Origin: Gibbula magus | Taxonomy: Eukaryota > Mollusca > Gastropoda > Trochida > Trochidae | Direction: 5' to 3' | Length of the DNA: 64,000 bases | NCBI GenBank assembly: GCA_936450465.1 | Contig: OW388299.1 | Span: 37,583,548-37,647,547 of the forward strand | Part shown: positions 24,301 through 39,300 of the stretch, one piece after another | Layout of the letters: every line of letters begins with the position of its first letter | Position numbering within the stretch: position 1 is the stretch's first letter | Program-made: the position numbers and the translations under genes | Notes under the pieces: model-generated | Database searches by the model: none | What the model saw: the letters and a program-made list of their open reading frames with translations, nothing else | Told to the model about the DNA's origin: nothing

Positions 24301-27300
24301 CCTCAGATGAAAATACATAACGGAGACCGTCAGTCAAAATAGGTTTTATGTAGGTTTAATGTAGGTTTTGGACACTTTTAGTATAACTTAACCCTTACGT
24401 TGCGTATATATATTTTACCATTTTTAGCCCCTGTGGCGGAATTTACAGGCTCGCAGCTCGCAGCAGTAGTTTGAGCTTAGGCACTAACGAGCTCTGCTGG
24501 CGGAATTTCCAGGCGGCGATTCCGGTACCGTTTTTACGAAATATAATGCATCTACATGGCGAATAAGGACTATATACGGGCGTTCAATACAAATTCAAGT
24601 AGCGACACCCGTACACAAATGGCTAATTCACACCCGAAACTTTGAATGAATTTTCTATGATTTTTCGTTTTTATTCTATTACTTTCGAAAGATTGTCTTT
24701 AATTCGGGCCTCGTAACATCATAAATACCAAACGAAAAAAAATCCATTTATATACGGAATTGAAGACAAGATTTCTAGCTTCACAATGATATAAAAATTA
24801 TTAGAATGCGACCTTTGGTTATAATTCTATAGCTATGTAAAGTTTGCCTTATTTACACCTATAAAATCGTCAATATGCGGCATTGCAAACGGTCGTTCAT
24901 CGCACTTTTCCAAGAAATCATAATCTCGAACCAGTCGACAAATAAGCACATGTCAACCCAAATATGGTTATTTTGTTTGACTTTTCAAATAAACGCTAAC
25001 CTCGAACCATAACTGATGAAAATATGTTGATTAGTTTGTGTGCCGTTTGGTTTCACATGCCTCTCAGAAAGGTAAAATTGTATCTTTATTTCTGTGAATA
25101 AATCTGCTCATTTTATATAGAATAAAAGATTATTCTTTTCGGTTTATTGTGATATAAAAATTATGAAAATGCATTCAGTATTTTAGCCGTGATAAATGTT
25201 TTAGAAGTTGTGAAAATCGCCGATTGTTTCAAAATTTATGAAGTGTAAACATGACCTTTTTCACGGCGCTTGCTGTGTCTTTATTATTTTTTTTAGATTT
25301 TCTAATTTTATATGGGAATGTAGTCCATTGTTTCCCCTTTATTTTGCCGTATTTTTTTTTGAAAATAAACAATTCGCTCACATGATATGAAGTGCGGGAG
25401 TAAGGCGAGTTAGCGATTTTTTTCCCCGTCTCGCGAGATGCGAGGCAGATAGCAGTCTCGGGCGAGGCAAACCCGAGGCAATACAAACACGTGGGTGAAA
25501 ATAGCCTCAAGCGAATTAATGCTTCGGGGGCTAAGCCCGACAAAATAGGCCTTTTGTAAAGCTAATTATCAATGCGTTACGGGTCAACAATGCACACGCA
25601 ATTGGTGTGAATTTTACTTGATATTTCGACCGGACATTCACATAGACTTGTTATCCTGGCTATCTGCGAGATGTATGTAAACAAGTTTTCATGTGGCGAT
25701 ATACGGACACACTTCATCTCGCATTTCGCCTGGGGGGCAAATATAATTATTACTGACCCGGTAAATGCACTAAGTCCAACGTACGGGTCTCGCCAAGGGT
25801 TCTAACATTTTTCTCTATGAGCCTCCTGGATAATTACGGGACCCGCAAGTTAAGGGTTAAAATAATATTATTGATTTATGTATTGTATGACCATGGAACT
25901 ACTGGCAAATTTGGGGGTGGGCGATAACCTGAGAATAACCCCAACCAGAACAACCCTCTGATCTGATCTGATCTTAATATTTAAAGCCGAATATCCATAA
26001 AAATTTTAATCTTTTATACATATCAAAGTAAAAAAATGATATTTTATTCAGGAGGTAAATATCCAAATGTTCGACCTATCGAGAGGCCGCCTGCTCACTT
26101 TGACCTTTATGATGATGAGTCGGCTGCAATGACTCAAAGTCAAGGTCTCCCTGAGGTCAAGGTCAGGTCAAAACGGAAAAGAAGTTCCACAGGAAGGTAC
26201 GATTATTACATCCGTTTTTTTTTACGCACAAAATGTGATTATAAGTTATAAATAATGTTTTTAAAATTACAGAATTCATAAATAATATTATGATTTAAAA
26301 ACAGTTGAGTGTCAACCATTGTTTGACAACTCCATGATTGTTTTGTTTATTAGATATTTACCCCAAATTTATTTTATTTTAGTAAAACGGCACGACCTGC
26401 AATTACCTCAGACAGTGAAGGGGAAGAAAGGTAGGTTATGTAAGAATTATAGATGTACTTTTACAACATATCCAATTGCCACAGAACATATTTTTTAGAT
26501 GAGGCAATTCTAGTCAAAAGTCATAGGTCAAACAACATACAGATTTAAATAAAATTTCTGTTTTTAATTTCAGACAAATTGATATGGTCAACGACATAGA
26601 CTCTCAAGAAATTGACGTATACCGTAACCCTCGTCTTGACCTAATATCCGGAGGAAGCGCAACTGACGACTATCGGAGTGCAATACATGGCATTGGTAGC
26701 GCGACTCAACGCAGCACCGTGCGATCGTCTCAATTCGACAAGCCTCTGTCGCTCCGACCTTCAACAACTGCCTTATTAGACGCTAATGAGTTCGTTGACG
26801 ATGATTGGCTGATCAATGACATCCAGCCTCAGAAAAGGAAAAAGCTGGATGGGGGAAGTTTATTTACGACATCAGGAACTAGAAAATCTGGTTCGGAGTC
26901 GAAAGAGATGAAAAGTGATAAAAGACGGAAAAGTTTTGTGTTAGATGATAAGGACGAGAGTTCGAATGATGCTGACATTGTGTCAGGTTGTGATTACCTT
27001 GGAGACGATGATGATATTGTGATAACTGTTGCATGTGATAATAATGCGAATAAATCTAATCGCTCAAGATTGACAACCAAGAAAGCAAGGCAGACAAAAC
27101 TGACAAACTTTACTACATCGGATATTATAGGAAGCTCAGCTCAAGCCGTTCAAGGTAGTAATGATAACTTGCTGACCATGACTCAAAATGGCTTACCTTC
27201 AACACTCCTGACATCGTCAATCTCAAACAACCCTGCAGAGAGTCTTACCAGTGTCATGAGGTTAAAGGTCACAATTGAAGGTCAAATGTTGCTTGTTCCA

Positions 27301-30300
27301 GTTCCTAATGTGTAAGTATCATTTAATACTGAATTCTTTTGTAAGAAAATTTTGCAAGAAAAATGTTCTAATAACCTTTAAGAAATTTAGAGGATCTCTC
27401 AAAAGTGTCTTCTGATATCAAGTTGATAAAAGTTCTAAATATAAAAGGGCTTGAGATATATAAACTTCTTATTCCCATGGAAATATTCCATGTTTATTCA
27501 ACATCATATTAACGAATTGGAATACATAACACATACCGGTATTTTAAAGAGATTTTTCCAAAATTCAGTTCCTTAGCCTGAGCGAAACTGGTTTAGTTAC
27601 TTCTGAATGAGGGTAAATGATAGATTTTGTGTTTGGTGTTCAGTCTGGTGGGGTCAGCTGATTGCCAGGATGTTCACTTGTTGAGACACTGTTCTGGAAT
27701 GGCTGAACAAGGCTTAGGCACCCGTTGTCAGCTGAATGAGCCAGTTTGAGTTCAGCATCCGTGTAAGGCACGGGTGTATTGCACGATACATTTGATTCCT
27801 CTAGTGATCCGGGTGACTGGTTATGTGCTGGTGCCTGTGACTCAACCCTAGCTATCAGCAGAAATCAGAAACCAGACACCAGATTTTTTAAAGTCCCTCG
27901 CTAAAATAAAAAGTGCCATGCATCTATGTGTTGAGAAAATCGGGTCTGTGAATATACCTCTGTATTTATAAAATCATAAGTAACGTGCACTATCCTCTTT
28001 GCAGCAATGAAACGATATCCTGGCTAGCTCAAGAGGTTTCTAAAAGATATGAGAAGATTCACCAGAAACGTCCCCTAGTAACACTGCGTACCCGTGACGG
28101 CGCCATCTTGTCTCCGGACGATGTGGTCAGCATGGTGCTAAGTAACAATGAAGTGGTTAGTTCAGCGAGTTTTAAGTTTGAAAATTTTAAATTTGATTTA
28201 TATAAGATGTTGAAAGATTAAAATGCATTCCATGTGATGAAGTAAGCATATAATCTGAATGTTATGTAAGTTCACAATAAAGAAGTTGTTTAAAAAAAAT
28301 CTGTTTTTGAAAATTTGTTATTAAGTCACGATCTGCAATTTGAAATTAATACACTGGTTTATTTGAGGAAGAGAAGTCAAATTTTGAAGCTTTTAACAGA
28401 TTACTTCCTAACGATTTGTCATATGCATTTCATCCGTCTCTTCTCTCTACAGCTGGATGCTTGTGTAGACAGCTGGGATATGCAGCCGCTTCACGAGAGA
28501 TACAGACAGGCTTGTAGGGTGGCCAGGACGGGTATGATAACTTCTTTTCATTGATAGTTGGTACGCCAATGTGCTAAAATGTTAACCTTAGCAAGAGTCT
28601 TTAAAAAAGGAAAATATTCAAGAAAGAAAATAGTTTTCATTATCGTACTTTATTAAATCTTTTTCACCGCTAATGGCTTCAATATTGCCGAAGGAGGATT
28701 AAACAATAACTCACTCGCTTGCTCAGTCACACACGCTCGCCTGACCAACCGACCGACCACCCACTCACTCACTCACCCAACTCACTCACTCACTCAGCCA
28801 CCCAACTCTAACTCACTCACTCGAATCTGTACTCATGAAAGGGTTTTCTTGTTTCCATTTGAAAGCCAAACCAGAATGTTACTGGATAAGCAGGTATAAT
28901 GTAAATCTGATTGCTAATTGATAGTTCTTCTCTCTTCCAGTTGCGTACAGGAACATTGTAAGTGTGCTCCAGACGAGTGACGTGACCGCTACCCTTGAGC
29001 TGAGGAACCTGGCATTGAGACCCTCCCACATTCTGCCGGTGTGTCGCGCTCTCGAGGGACAGAACACTCTCAAACATCTCAACTTGCAGAGTGAGGGGCC
29101 GAAATACTAGAATTTATTCAGCTTTTATACAGGATCCTTTGAATATCTAATTGTTCTTACAAACCTGTTTGCTCAAACACTTCACCTCGATATCACCTTT
29201 TGTCTTGGAGTGTTATTATCAACCAGCAGCATTTACATCTGAATTTTATGAATTTAATCTGGAATAATGCTTTGATAAATTTCCCTTTCCTTTTTCCAGC
29301 CTTCTCCCTGCAATATTACCTTTATATTGCTTACTTCATATTGATAGTCTCATTAAACCTAATTCATCACAATTCATAGCATTGTAATGTAAGAGCTGTC
29401 AGTTTTGTGAAATTGTGTAACCTTTGTTTCACAGATAATCGTCTAGGAGACAACGGGATGTCCACACTAGCCAAGACCTTGTCCTCACTCCCCAGTCTGA
29501 CGTCTCTAAACGTAACTGGAAATGAGATAACCGCTGTAGGACTCAAGTCTCTCACAGATACACTGGAAGCTGCTCAACAAGCGGCCAACAAACCTCTCCA
29601 GGTAGTTAAAGAGAGGGTTCTATCGTCGTCTGCCCACCATTTTGCATTTTTGCATTATGTGAGATAAAAAATGCTAATTTTAATTTGTTTAAATAACCAA
29701 ACATATGTATTGATAGATTATTCACAAAGTAACACAGAATTAGCCATACAACTAATCAGCAATGTCTTCTTGTGCTGAAGCAAGGCTTTCCACTCCTGTA
29801 GTGTCGATGAATGGCTTCACTGTCATTGTTTTTATCCCACCGGTACGTAATACCGTGGGATATAGTCATCACCCCGTCCGTCTGTCCGTCTGTCCGTAAT
29901 CATTTTGTTTCCGGAGCAGAACTCGAAAACCATTTATCATATCTTTCTGAAACTTCACATAATGTATTACACATTAAGTGGAGTGGTGCCTTTTGATATT
30001 TTCAGATTTTTTAAAATTTTATTTTTTTTCGTTTCCATGGAAACGTTTTACAAATTATGTGGGACCGGTGGGATATTGTTATTTTTGAATGATTGTGTGC
30101 TAGCCTTTATAAAAAAATTAAATATAAAGCCTTAAAAATATTACCATCAGTAATATGTTTCACCTGGATTGTGCAATAAGCATATATGTGTAATAAGCAT
30201 ATAAGAATATATGTAAACAGTTCTCTCAAGTTTGCCACAAAACATACCCTGATAGAAACCTTTCTTTAAGATATCCGTCTTGAATTACAATCAATTTTCA

Positions 30301-33300
30301 GATTGAATTGATTTCAAAACAATGAATGATGATGCATGATTAAGTTGAAGAAGATGTACATGGTTACTGAATTCATAAAATCATTGCATAAAAACTCCTT
30401 CTGGATTGAGTTTCCTTATTAACGGTTAGTGAATTAATAATTTTGTGTTAAAAGTTTTAAAATTGAATAACTTTTACATCTTTCCCTTTCTTAAAGATAA
30501 TATCATCTCTCTGTTTTTTTCATGTTGATTCGTTTATTCATATAGACAATACTTTCAAGTAAGCAAAACACAAACGATTATTTCGAAGTGTCACCTACTC
30601 ATTTAGATATAGCCCTTCAAAGTGAGTAAATTTAGCCTGCTCATTATCTCATTCTTGAAACAGTTTGCCGCGGCCCCTCAGTGTACCATAACCTTCGTTA
30701 GCGATGTGACGTCATACACAGGAGTTGCTTAATGAAATCCTTAGGCGATTTGCCGATTTTCGTCGATAATTCGTTTAAAACATGATAAGAACGTTTTGAC
30801 ATTACAAGTTTCCGATAGAATGGGTTTTTGTGCGTCCGTAGGGAGTAATTTAGGAGTTTTAGGAGCATGTGTCGATATTCAACCGCTGATTTTAGATTTG
30901 TTCTTTTCCCAATCGAGTGGAGTGTTATGTTATCTTATAAGCTACAATATGTTTTGAAATGAATAACTAACAATTCAAAAACAAAAAAGATCATGCAATT
31001 ATTTTAAATTATAAACGCCATTATTAGTTTGTTTGTTTTTTTGTTGTGCTTGATTTTGTGTTTGAAGAGTGTCTATAGCTTTAAATCTACTGCGTCAATA
31101 TTTCTCATGGTGCTAATAGCATAGTTTCATTACAACTAAGAAAATCCTATAATTTTCATCAATGTTACTGGTTTACACTTTTTAGAAGAACATATTCGGG
31201 CTATCTTTAAATCTATAGTCGTGTACATTTACAATTACTTAGATTCAGTGTAATACCACTACCATTTTCCTAGCATGTTATATAAAAGGCCTTGCATTTT
31301 ATATTACATGTGGTTTTTGATGGTCAATTCATATGTTTGTGGAAATAAAATAATGTTTAAATCACTTCGGATAAAAATATGGAAAACGTATCTTTCCCAA
31401 TTTCAAATGAAAGTATTGGAACTATAGAACTTTGATCAACTCACCATGGCCGTGTGTACATGTGTTGTTTGGTTCTCAATTTAAAAAATATTACCCCGGC
31501 TATAGTTCAGTCGTGTAGATTTCCCCTCTTATTTAATATTTATCTAAGTTAGAGTGTCAATAACGCAACTACATCACTTATTGCATATCGTTACATTGAT
31601 AAACAAAAATACTGAAATATATTTTGTTATTTTGCATAAGGACGAATGTGAAAACAAAAATTATTCAACATGAATGAGGCGTGTTAACACCGTTATAATC
31701 CGTATGAAATGTGTAATAGATCTCTGTGACGTTTGAACATCTTCATCATCTGACATGCGTGCCGCCGCCATATTGGGCAACGATAAGAATTGTTCCAAAA
31801 CACATTGCAGAATTACGGGTCCCGCAATGGTCACATCCAGTACTAAACAGTGTTGACATCTGCTGCCAGTTGTAGTACGTCTTACGGGGCGTGTATATAT
31901 GTAATTGTGTTGGATAAGGACACAGGTAAATATGTTATTTAGGCAGTTATGTAAGGCTAAATCTAGTGGATTCTGTCATTAGACGCCAAGCGACTCCTGT
32001 GTATTACGTCACAAGGCCAAGCAAGCGGAATTCGCTCTCGGCTAAAGTTTTATGAGGCGTAATTGAGCGGCGTTTTAAAAAGGCGGTATAAAAGTTGTTT
32101 ATTGATTGAATTGACAAATATCAAGTGGAATCCTCGTCATCTTGGAATATGCTTGAATAAAAACCGAAAAGTGATATGGTCGGGGTTAGTGGATCTTTAA
32201 AGGTAGGGTTCTGTCGCCATATTGGATATTTTGCATTACGTGAAATAAAAACACGCTATATTGTACCCAATTTTGCAACTTTTTGATAACTAAAGACATA
32301 CACTGATAGAGTATTCACATAGTAACACATAACATGTAATAAAACTAATAAACAAGTTGCTTTTATGCTGTAGCGAAGTTTTCCCGACTCGCAGATGAAT
32401 GGCTTCAGTTCTCATTGTTTTATTTTTCAACAATTGTGCGCTTGTGTTTATCAAGTTGTGAAATATAAAGTCATCAAAATGTTACCTTCATTAGTATCTT
32501 TCAATTTCACTGTGTTTTAATCATACATTAATAACATATGTGTGTAAGTATTAGATGTACCCACTCTTTTCCAAGGGCATTGGCTGATACACCTATTGAT
32601 TTCAAGAATCGTGGGGCTTCCGAGGCGTCAGCAAAGAACATTTTATTCTGAAAATAACAAAAATATGAAACTTTTATAAACTTTGATTTTTAGCTCATCA
32701 GGCCTGAAAGGCCCGATGGGCTTATGGCATGGGATGGCGTCCGTCCGTCCGTCCGTCCGTCCGTAAACTTTTCACTTTTTCGACTTCTTCTCCAGAACCA
32801 ATAACTCTAGAGAGCTGAAATTTTATGTACAGACTCCTTGGCCAATGGGGATTCTAAATTGTAGATTTGGTGACCATGTGACCCCAAATAAGGGCCACAG
32901 GGGTCATAAGCTATAAAGCTAATTTCATCTTCTTCTCCAGAACCAATGACTCCAGAGAGCTGAAATTATATGTACAGACTCCTTGGCCAATGGGGATTCT
33001 AAATTGTAGATTTGGTGACCCTGTGACCCCAAATAAGGGCCTCACAGGCCATTACCTAAAATCCTGTTTTCATCTTTTTCTCCGGAACAAAAAGACCTAG
33101 AAGGCTGTAATATTGTATGCAAACTCTTTAGCCAATGGGGATTCTAACTTGTAAATTTGGTGACCCTGAGACCCCAAATATGGGCCACAGCCTAAAAAAC
33201 CTGTCGAAATTGAATTTTGAACTGATATTTTATGTGCACTTCTTTCACTTTATTTGAAATGTATGTCGACTTGAAAGAACAATCTACATTGTGGAAATGT

Positions 33301-36300
33301 TTGTCAAATTGATGTAATCAATGTGAAATGAGAACTGTTGAATAGCCTATGAAATGAAAATTGTGACAAGTCATAAAGGACTAAATTGAAGAGGAGTTAA
33401 GAATTCTTTTATTTTACATGAGATATGTGAACTGCATATGACTGGTGATGAAATGATAAGATAAGATCATTTTCATCTTTTTCTCCAGAACGAAAAGACC
33501 TATAAGGTTGTCATGTTGTGTAAAGAGTCTTTAGCTAATGGAGATTCTAAATTGTAGATTTGGTGACCCTATGACCCCAAATAAGGGCCTCACAGGCCAT
33601 TACCTAAAATCTTGTTTTCATCTTTTTCTCCAGAACAAAAGGATCTAGAAGGCTGTAATATTGTATGCAAACTCTTTAGCCAATGGGGATTCAAACTCGT
33701 AAATTTGGTGACCCTGTGACCCCTAATATGGGCCACAGCCTAAAAGAAACCTTTGAAAATGAATTTTGAACTGATATTTTATGACACTTCAACCACTTTA
33801 TTTGAAATGTATGTTGACTTTAGATAACAATCTACATTGTGGACATGTTTGTCAAATTGATGTAATCAATGTGAAATGAGAACTATTGAATCGCCTATGA
33901 ACTGAAAATTGTGACACGGCATAAAGGACTAAATTGAAGAGGAGTTAAGAATTCTTTTATTTTACATGAGATATGTGAACTGCATATGACTGGTGATGAA
34001 ATGATAAGATAAGATTATCTTCATCTTCTTCTCCAGAACGAAAAGACCTAGAAGGTTGTCATGTTGTGTAAAGAGTCTTTAGCCAATGGAGATTCTAAAT
34101 TGTAGATTTGGTGACCCAGTGGCCCCAAATAAGAGCCCCGTAGGCCATTACCTAAAATCCTGTTTTCATCCAGAACAAACTAGAAGGAATATTTTGTTCA
34201 GAATGTTTAGATGTTTGGATGACAAGGCTTAGAACCGAGATTGTTTAGCCAAGGTGATTCAAAATTGTACTATGTACCATGAGATTCATCACATTGCCTG
34301 TTCTCTTTAAGCCTTATACAGTTAGATCAGTGCTGCCAGTGTTTAGTGCAAGCAAGAGTCTATTACATAATTTGGCGGTAAAACACGAAAAACACAGCTG
34401 GCTTGTAACCAGAGCCAAGGGGTCAGAATATTGCATAATCTCCTGTGTGTTGACCTTGCTGAGTGCTCTCTCTCAATTTCAAGACTAAGATTTGTCAGGG
34501 TTAGGGATTGGATTTTATTGAGACAACATATTTCTGTCTTCATCATCAAACAAAATAAACTCTGATGAGCTACAGAGCCCATGGCTCTATTTTTTTTATA
34601 TAAACTCAGTGGTTAAGACCCTCACATACTAAACTGTCAGAGCGCTTCAGAAAAAGCATGCGCATCATGCACGGATCACGATCGCCCGTGCATCTCGCTG
34701 AAATATACTAGCTTCACAACAGAGCTAATGGCAAATGTCACATGACCTGAGTTTTGAGAATAAACAAACTAAATTCAATATGTGTAAGACAGTTTGCATC
34801 CCAAAAATACTTACCAATGACATTCATAAACAAATACACAAACCACACATATTATTTCAGGCAGTATACAAACCTTAATCAATTGGTCAAGAAAAATGTT
34901 ATCAATTTTCATCTGTCTCATGGCTTGGTGGGTAGACCTCTGGGCAGGAAAGATAGAGGTCACTGGTTCGATCCCAGGTTTCGATTGAAACATGCAACAT
35001 TTTGTAGAGTATCTTGACTTCGATTTAAATTGTGTATAGATATTATTGTGTAAAATGTGTTTAGAAAGTAATTTGACTCTAAAGAATTTGATTAAAAATT
35101 GTAGGTGTATCAAACAAGTGTAGGTATATCAGAAATACACCTAGGGTATTGGCTAGTACACCTACTGTTGTAACAAAAGAAACCATGGCAACGAGACCGA
35201 AAGTGGGGTATAAGGTGTGGTCATCATACATTTATCATTTCTGAAGTTTTGGGTTGATGGTGCTAAACACTGTCAGATAATGCAAATAAGATCATAAATA
35301 GAAATGCAACATTTTCATCCTGCTTCAAATATCATCAAATGACTCCACATGAACACCAATTTTAAAACAAAATTCAAATTATATCATATATATATATATT
35401 CAAATAACACTTCTTTTCTCACAAACTGATTCAAACCAATTTTCCAGAGTTATTTCCTTTCACTTAACTTTTCTTTAATTTGTCTCTACCAGCTGTGTGA
35501 CAAGTTGTCTGAGTTATCTCCCCTTTCAGACATAATTTTGACTTTTCTTTCCAGATACTCACAACATTGAATTTGTCTCACAATCCCATGGGAGATAACT
35601 CTTCTAGTTGTGTGACAAGTCTCCTGAGTTATCTCCCCTCACTGACAGATCTTTCACTGCGTTCATGCCAACTGTCAGCCAAGTTTTTTTCTCAACACAG
35701 GCTTATGTTTGCAAGTGCAATGCAAGGTAAGTATTTACAATATTGTTACAGTTATCACAGAAATAAAAATATAATTGGTTGTAATATCAAAATGAAACTT
35801 GATTGAGAAGTGTTCTTTGTTAAATATTTATGAAAGACAACAGAATATTTTAAAATAAACAGAACATGCATTTTTAAACACACCAATATTCACAAGTTAT
35901 ATAGTATAGAAATATCCTTAGGTTTATACCATTGGCACAGTAAAAATCTCAAACATGATTGATACAATTTGGTTTAGTTATTTGTTAAAAAAAAAAGATT
36001 GTATTTCTCTTGATGACCAGAGCTACTGACCAACTACCGGTAACTGAAGACAAATTTAAAATGATAACTATCATGATTCAGGGCCTCCTCATAAATATAG
36101 AGGCCCTGGAACCAGGATAGTTATCATTTTAGGTTTCCTTAAGTTTGTCGGGCAGTTAGAATTGTATTTTCAAGACATGAGGTATCCTCTTCATCATTCC
36201 TGATGAAGGAGTAAGACTTAAAGTTCCGAAAATTTGTATACGTTTACGGGTACAATAAATTTTTTCTGTATATAATAACCACAAACCAGTCAAATAAATC

Positions 36301-39300
36301 TACAAATAAAGAGTTGTCCTTGTTCTCTCTTGGAAGTTCACTGTCAAATATATATTGCAGCATCAAGTGTGAACTCCCTCGACATCTCGTACAACAGACT
36401 GGGATCTCTGGGCCTCGAGCAGCTTCTCCGATGTTTGAACCACGCCCACATGGTGACCCTTGACCTCTCTGAGACTCATACAGGCACCAGCATCAGTCAC
36501 CTCAGTCTTCATCTTCAACAGTTCCTCGCCCAGGTTTGTGGACAGCCAATAAGCAGCATTAGGAATAATTTCTTCCAACTAAATAAAATATATATTTCTT
36601 TCATTCACTACCTCTAAACTTATCTGCATTTCCTTGTTTGTTTACAAACATCAACAACAATAAAAAAAAACTTAAACACAGTCTATACTAGACCTGTCAA
36701 TCTTTTGAGTCTACCCACTTCGCTCGTGCCGGCACGTGCACCTCGTGACCCATAATACATCAGCCTAATCGCACCACTTTTCCTTGTTGTTGATCACACG
36801 AAGACGTGTGATTTCGCTACCAGAGAGAAAACTTACCTTTTCTGAAGATATCTTCATTATTCTGTATCCTGTTACACCATGAATTCGGCAAAGAGGTGTG
36901 AAGGATGCAACAAATTCATGTCGGCTACGGACCCTCATCCTCGCTGTCCTCGCTGTTTTGGGTCGGGATGTACTATTGAAGAACGTTGTGACTTCTGCGC
37001 CCCGCTGGAAGACACCTCTTTTCAAGCTTACGTGGCTGCCAGGGAGAAGAGTTTGTTGAAGGCCTCTTCTAAATCCTCTACCATATCTACTCCTGCGTCG
37101 TCAGATCTAGCGTCAGACCTGGCTAAGTTTAGAAGATGGCGGAGACGATGATGCCGCTCATGACCAGGATCATGCAGCTCCAGGAACTAGCTGGCGATGC
37201 CTCTCGGGACGGTCAAAGGGTCACCCCTCGGTCAGGGCGAGACTTAGTCTCCTACATAACTGATACGAGGGGGGCTGAAGAGAAGTCAGAAGACGGGATC
37301 TCTATCTTGGCACCGTCAGTCATCGAATCAGCTAAACAGACTCCGGCATCCAGGGACCCTAGACTTGCTAAGAAGGTCCACAGGCTGACCACCAGGAATG
37401 CTGACGCTGTACGGAGGTCGGCGGAGGCAGTTACGGCGGTCTCGACGGCCCAGACGGCCACGGTCACGGCAACAACAACGGTGACGACGGTTATCCACGG
37501 CTCCAGGGCGACTCCCGGCTCTCTCCCGACGGACGGGACGGCCGGGACTCCCGGGAAGGCTAGGAACAAGCAGCCCAAGGGGAAGGTCTCATCTTCGGTT
37601 TCACCTGTGGCCTCCTTGACGTCCGCCGACGGGAATCAGACGCGGTAGAGCCGCGGCTTTCCATTGTGGAATACTACAGGTCTTCCTCTTCGTCCTCTAC
37701 CCATCGGGACCAGACCAGGAACCGGAGGCTCCAGTCATCAAGGCCTCAGGACAATGAAGCTCCACTTCCGACGGGGGACGGAGGGAAACGGAAATCCACG
37801 GCCCCTCCAGAGATGTCCTTCTACGGCTCCGGGGCGGCAACCAACAAGAGGCCTAGGAAGGATCCGAAGGAGTTAGAGCCTACCTTTCCAGGATTGTCAT
37901 GGTATGACAAGATAGACGAGGTGTACCGTCACTTTCCGGATTTGACTCCTTCACCTGCGCCAACGGCTCCAATTCACAATGACATTAGTAGGGCCGCACA
38001 GAAACCTAAACCTGCAGCCACTAATTCCCTTCCTCCACCGGATTCGACTGCTCAACTTGCTTCTCAGCTGTCGGAGAGGGTTGGGCAACTAGGCTTTGAC
38101 AAACAGCCTTCAAGATCGTCCTTCTACAGGGGGTTCCCATACAAGGTCCATGATGCCAAGTTTACCAAGCCGGAGGAGACCCCCTTGGATGACAACTTCC
38201 GATATCTCATGGGCAAGGGCACTCCTTCTGAGCAGATCCGGGTCAGCGACGCACGACTCAAGGACGTAGAGACCTCGATCCACAAGGCTATGCAGACGTC
38301 TACATATATTCATTGGTTTGCGGCCACTGCGGCTAGGCTTCTTCCGTCCATACCTGAAGATGCGGACCCCAAGGGATCGACGTCCATACCTTTCTCAGCC
38401 TTGTCTACGGCTTTCGCCTTCTTCGACTCACTGGGAGATGCTGTTCTGGATCTTGATCGGCATCTCTTGTGGATGGAGGCACAGCTAACTCTGCTTCGTC
38501 GTTCTGCCTATGTAAAACAACTTCCTCAGTCCACAGAGGTCAAGACCAAGGACAAACTATATTCGGCGCCTTTGTTCTCGGGTACGTTATTCGGGGATGC
38601 GGTGGGTGATGCTCTGACCCAGAGGGACAAGGATCTTGAGAGGAAGAGGAATGAAGACCTACATAACCTCGCCTTGTCTGTCTCTCCTCGTAGGACTCGT
38701 CAGTCACCGAAAGGGCAAGCCCTCTACTCCTACCCGGAAACAGTTTGGTAGATACCAGAACCAAAACACGACGCCCAAGCGCAACCAGGACAGGCAGTAC
38801 CAGAAGCCCGGGACTCCTAGCAAGGGTGCCGGACGAGGCCGTGGCAGAGGCCAACAGCGTTTTTGACAAGCCTATACCGATCTCTCTTCAGATAACGACC
38901 TTTGCGTGCCCACCGACTTTTCCCTTGAAAGTAGTTCCTGGTCAGGTTTGGGGTCGTCTGAAACAGTTTGCCGACAATTGGCCAATTGTTTCAAACGACC
39001 CTTGGATTTTGTCAGTAGTGACTCAAGGTTACCGGCTAGTCTTCGATGCCCTTCCTCCAACTACCTTCTTTCCAGTAGGACCTCGGTTCTTCCTGTGCGG
39101 TCCTCCTCTGGTGGCAGCAGAGGAGGCAATACAGAAGTTGCTTGTGAAGGAAGCAGTATTGGAGTTAGACCCACAGAAAGCTTCCAGGGGGTTTTACTCG
39201 CCCATATTCCTGGTGCCCAAGAAGGACACGGACGAGCTTCGTATGATAATAGATCTGAAGAACCTGAACAGGAATTTCCTACGCAGACCTCCTCATTTCC

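Noticed and set aside
35184..35197. RFX X-box-like GAAACCATGGCAAC in TONSL intron 21
   Set aside because: One half-site mismatched and 20 kb from the ciliary BBS10 start; probably chance.
37252..37578. Minus-strand 108-codon ORF
   Set aside because: Antisense shadow of the DIRS gag-like frame with Val/Ala-rich artefact composition.
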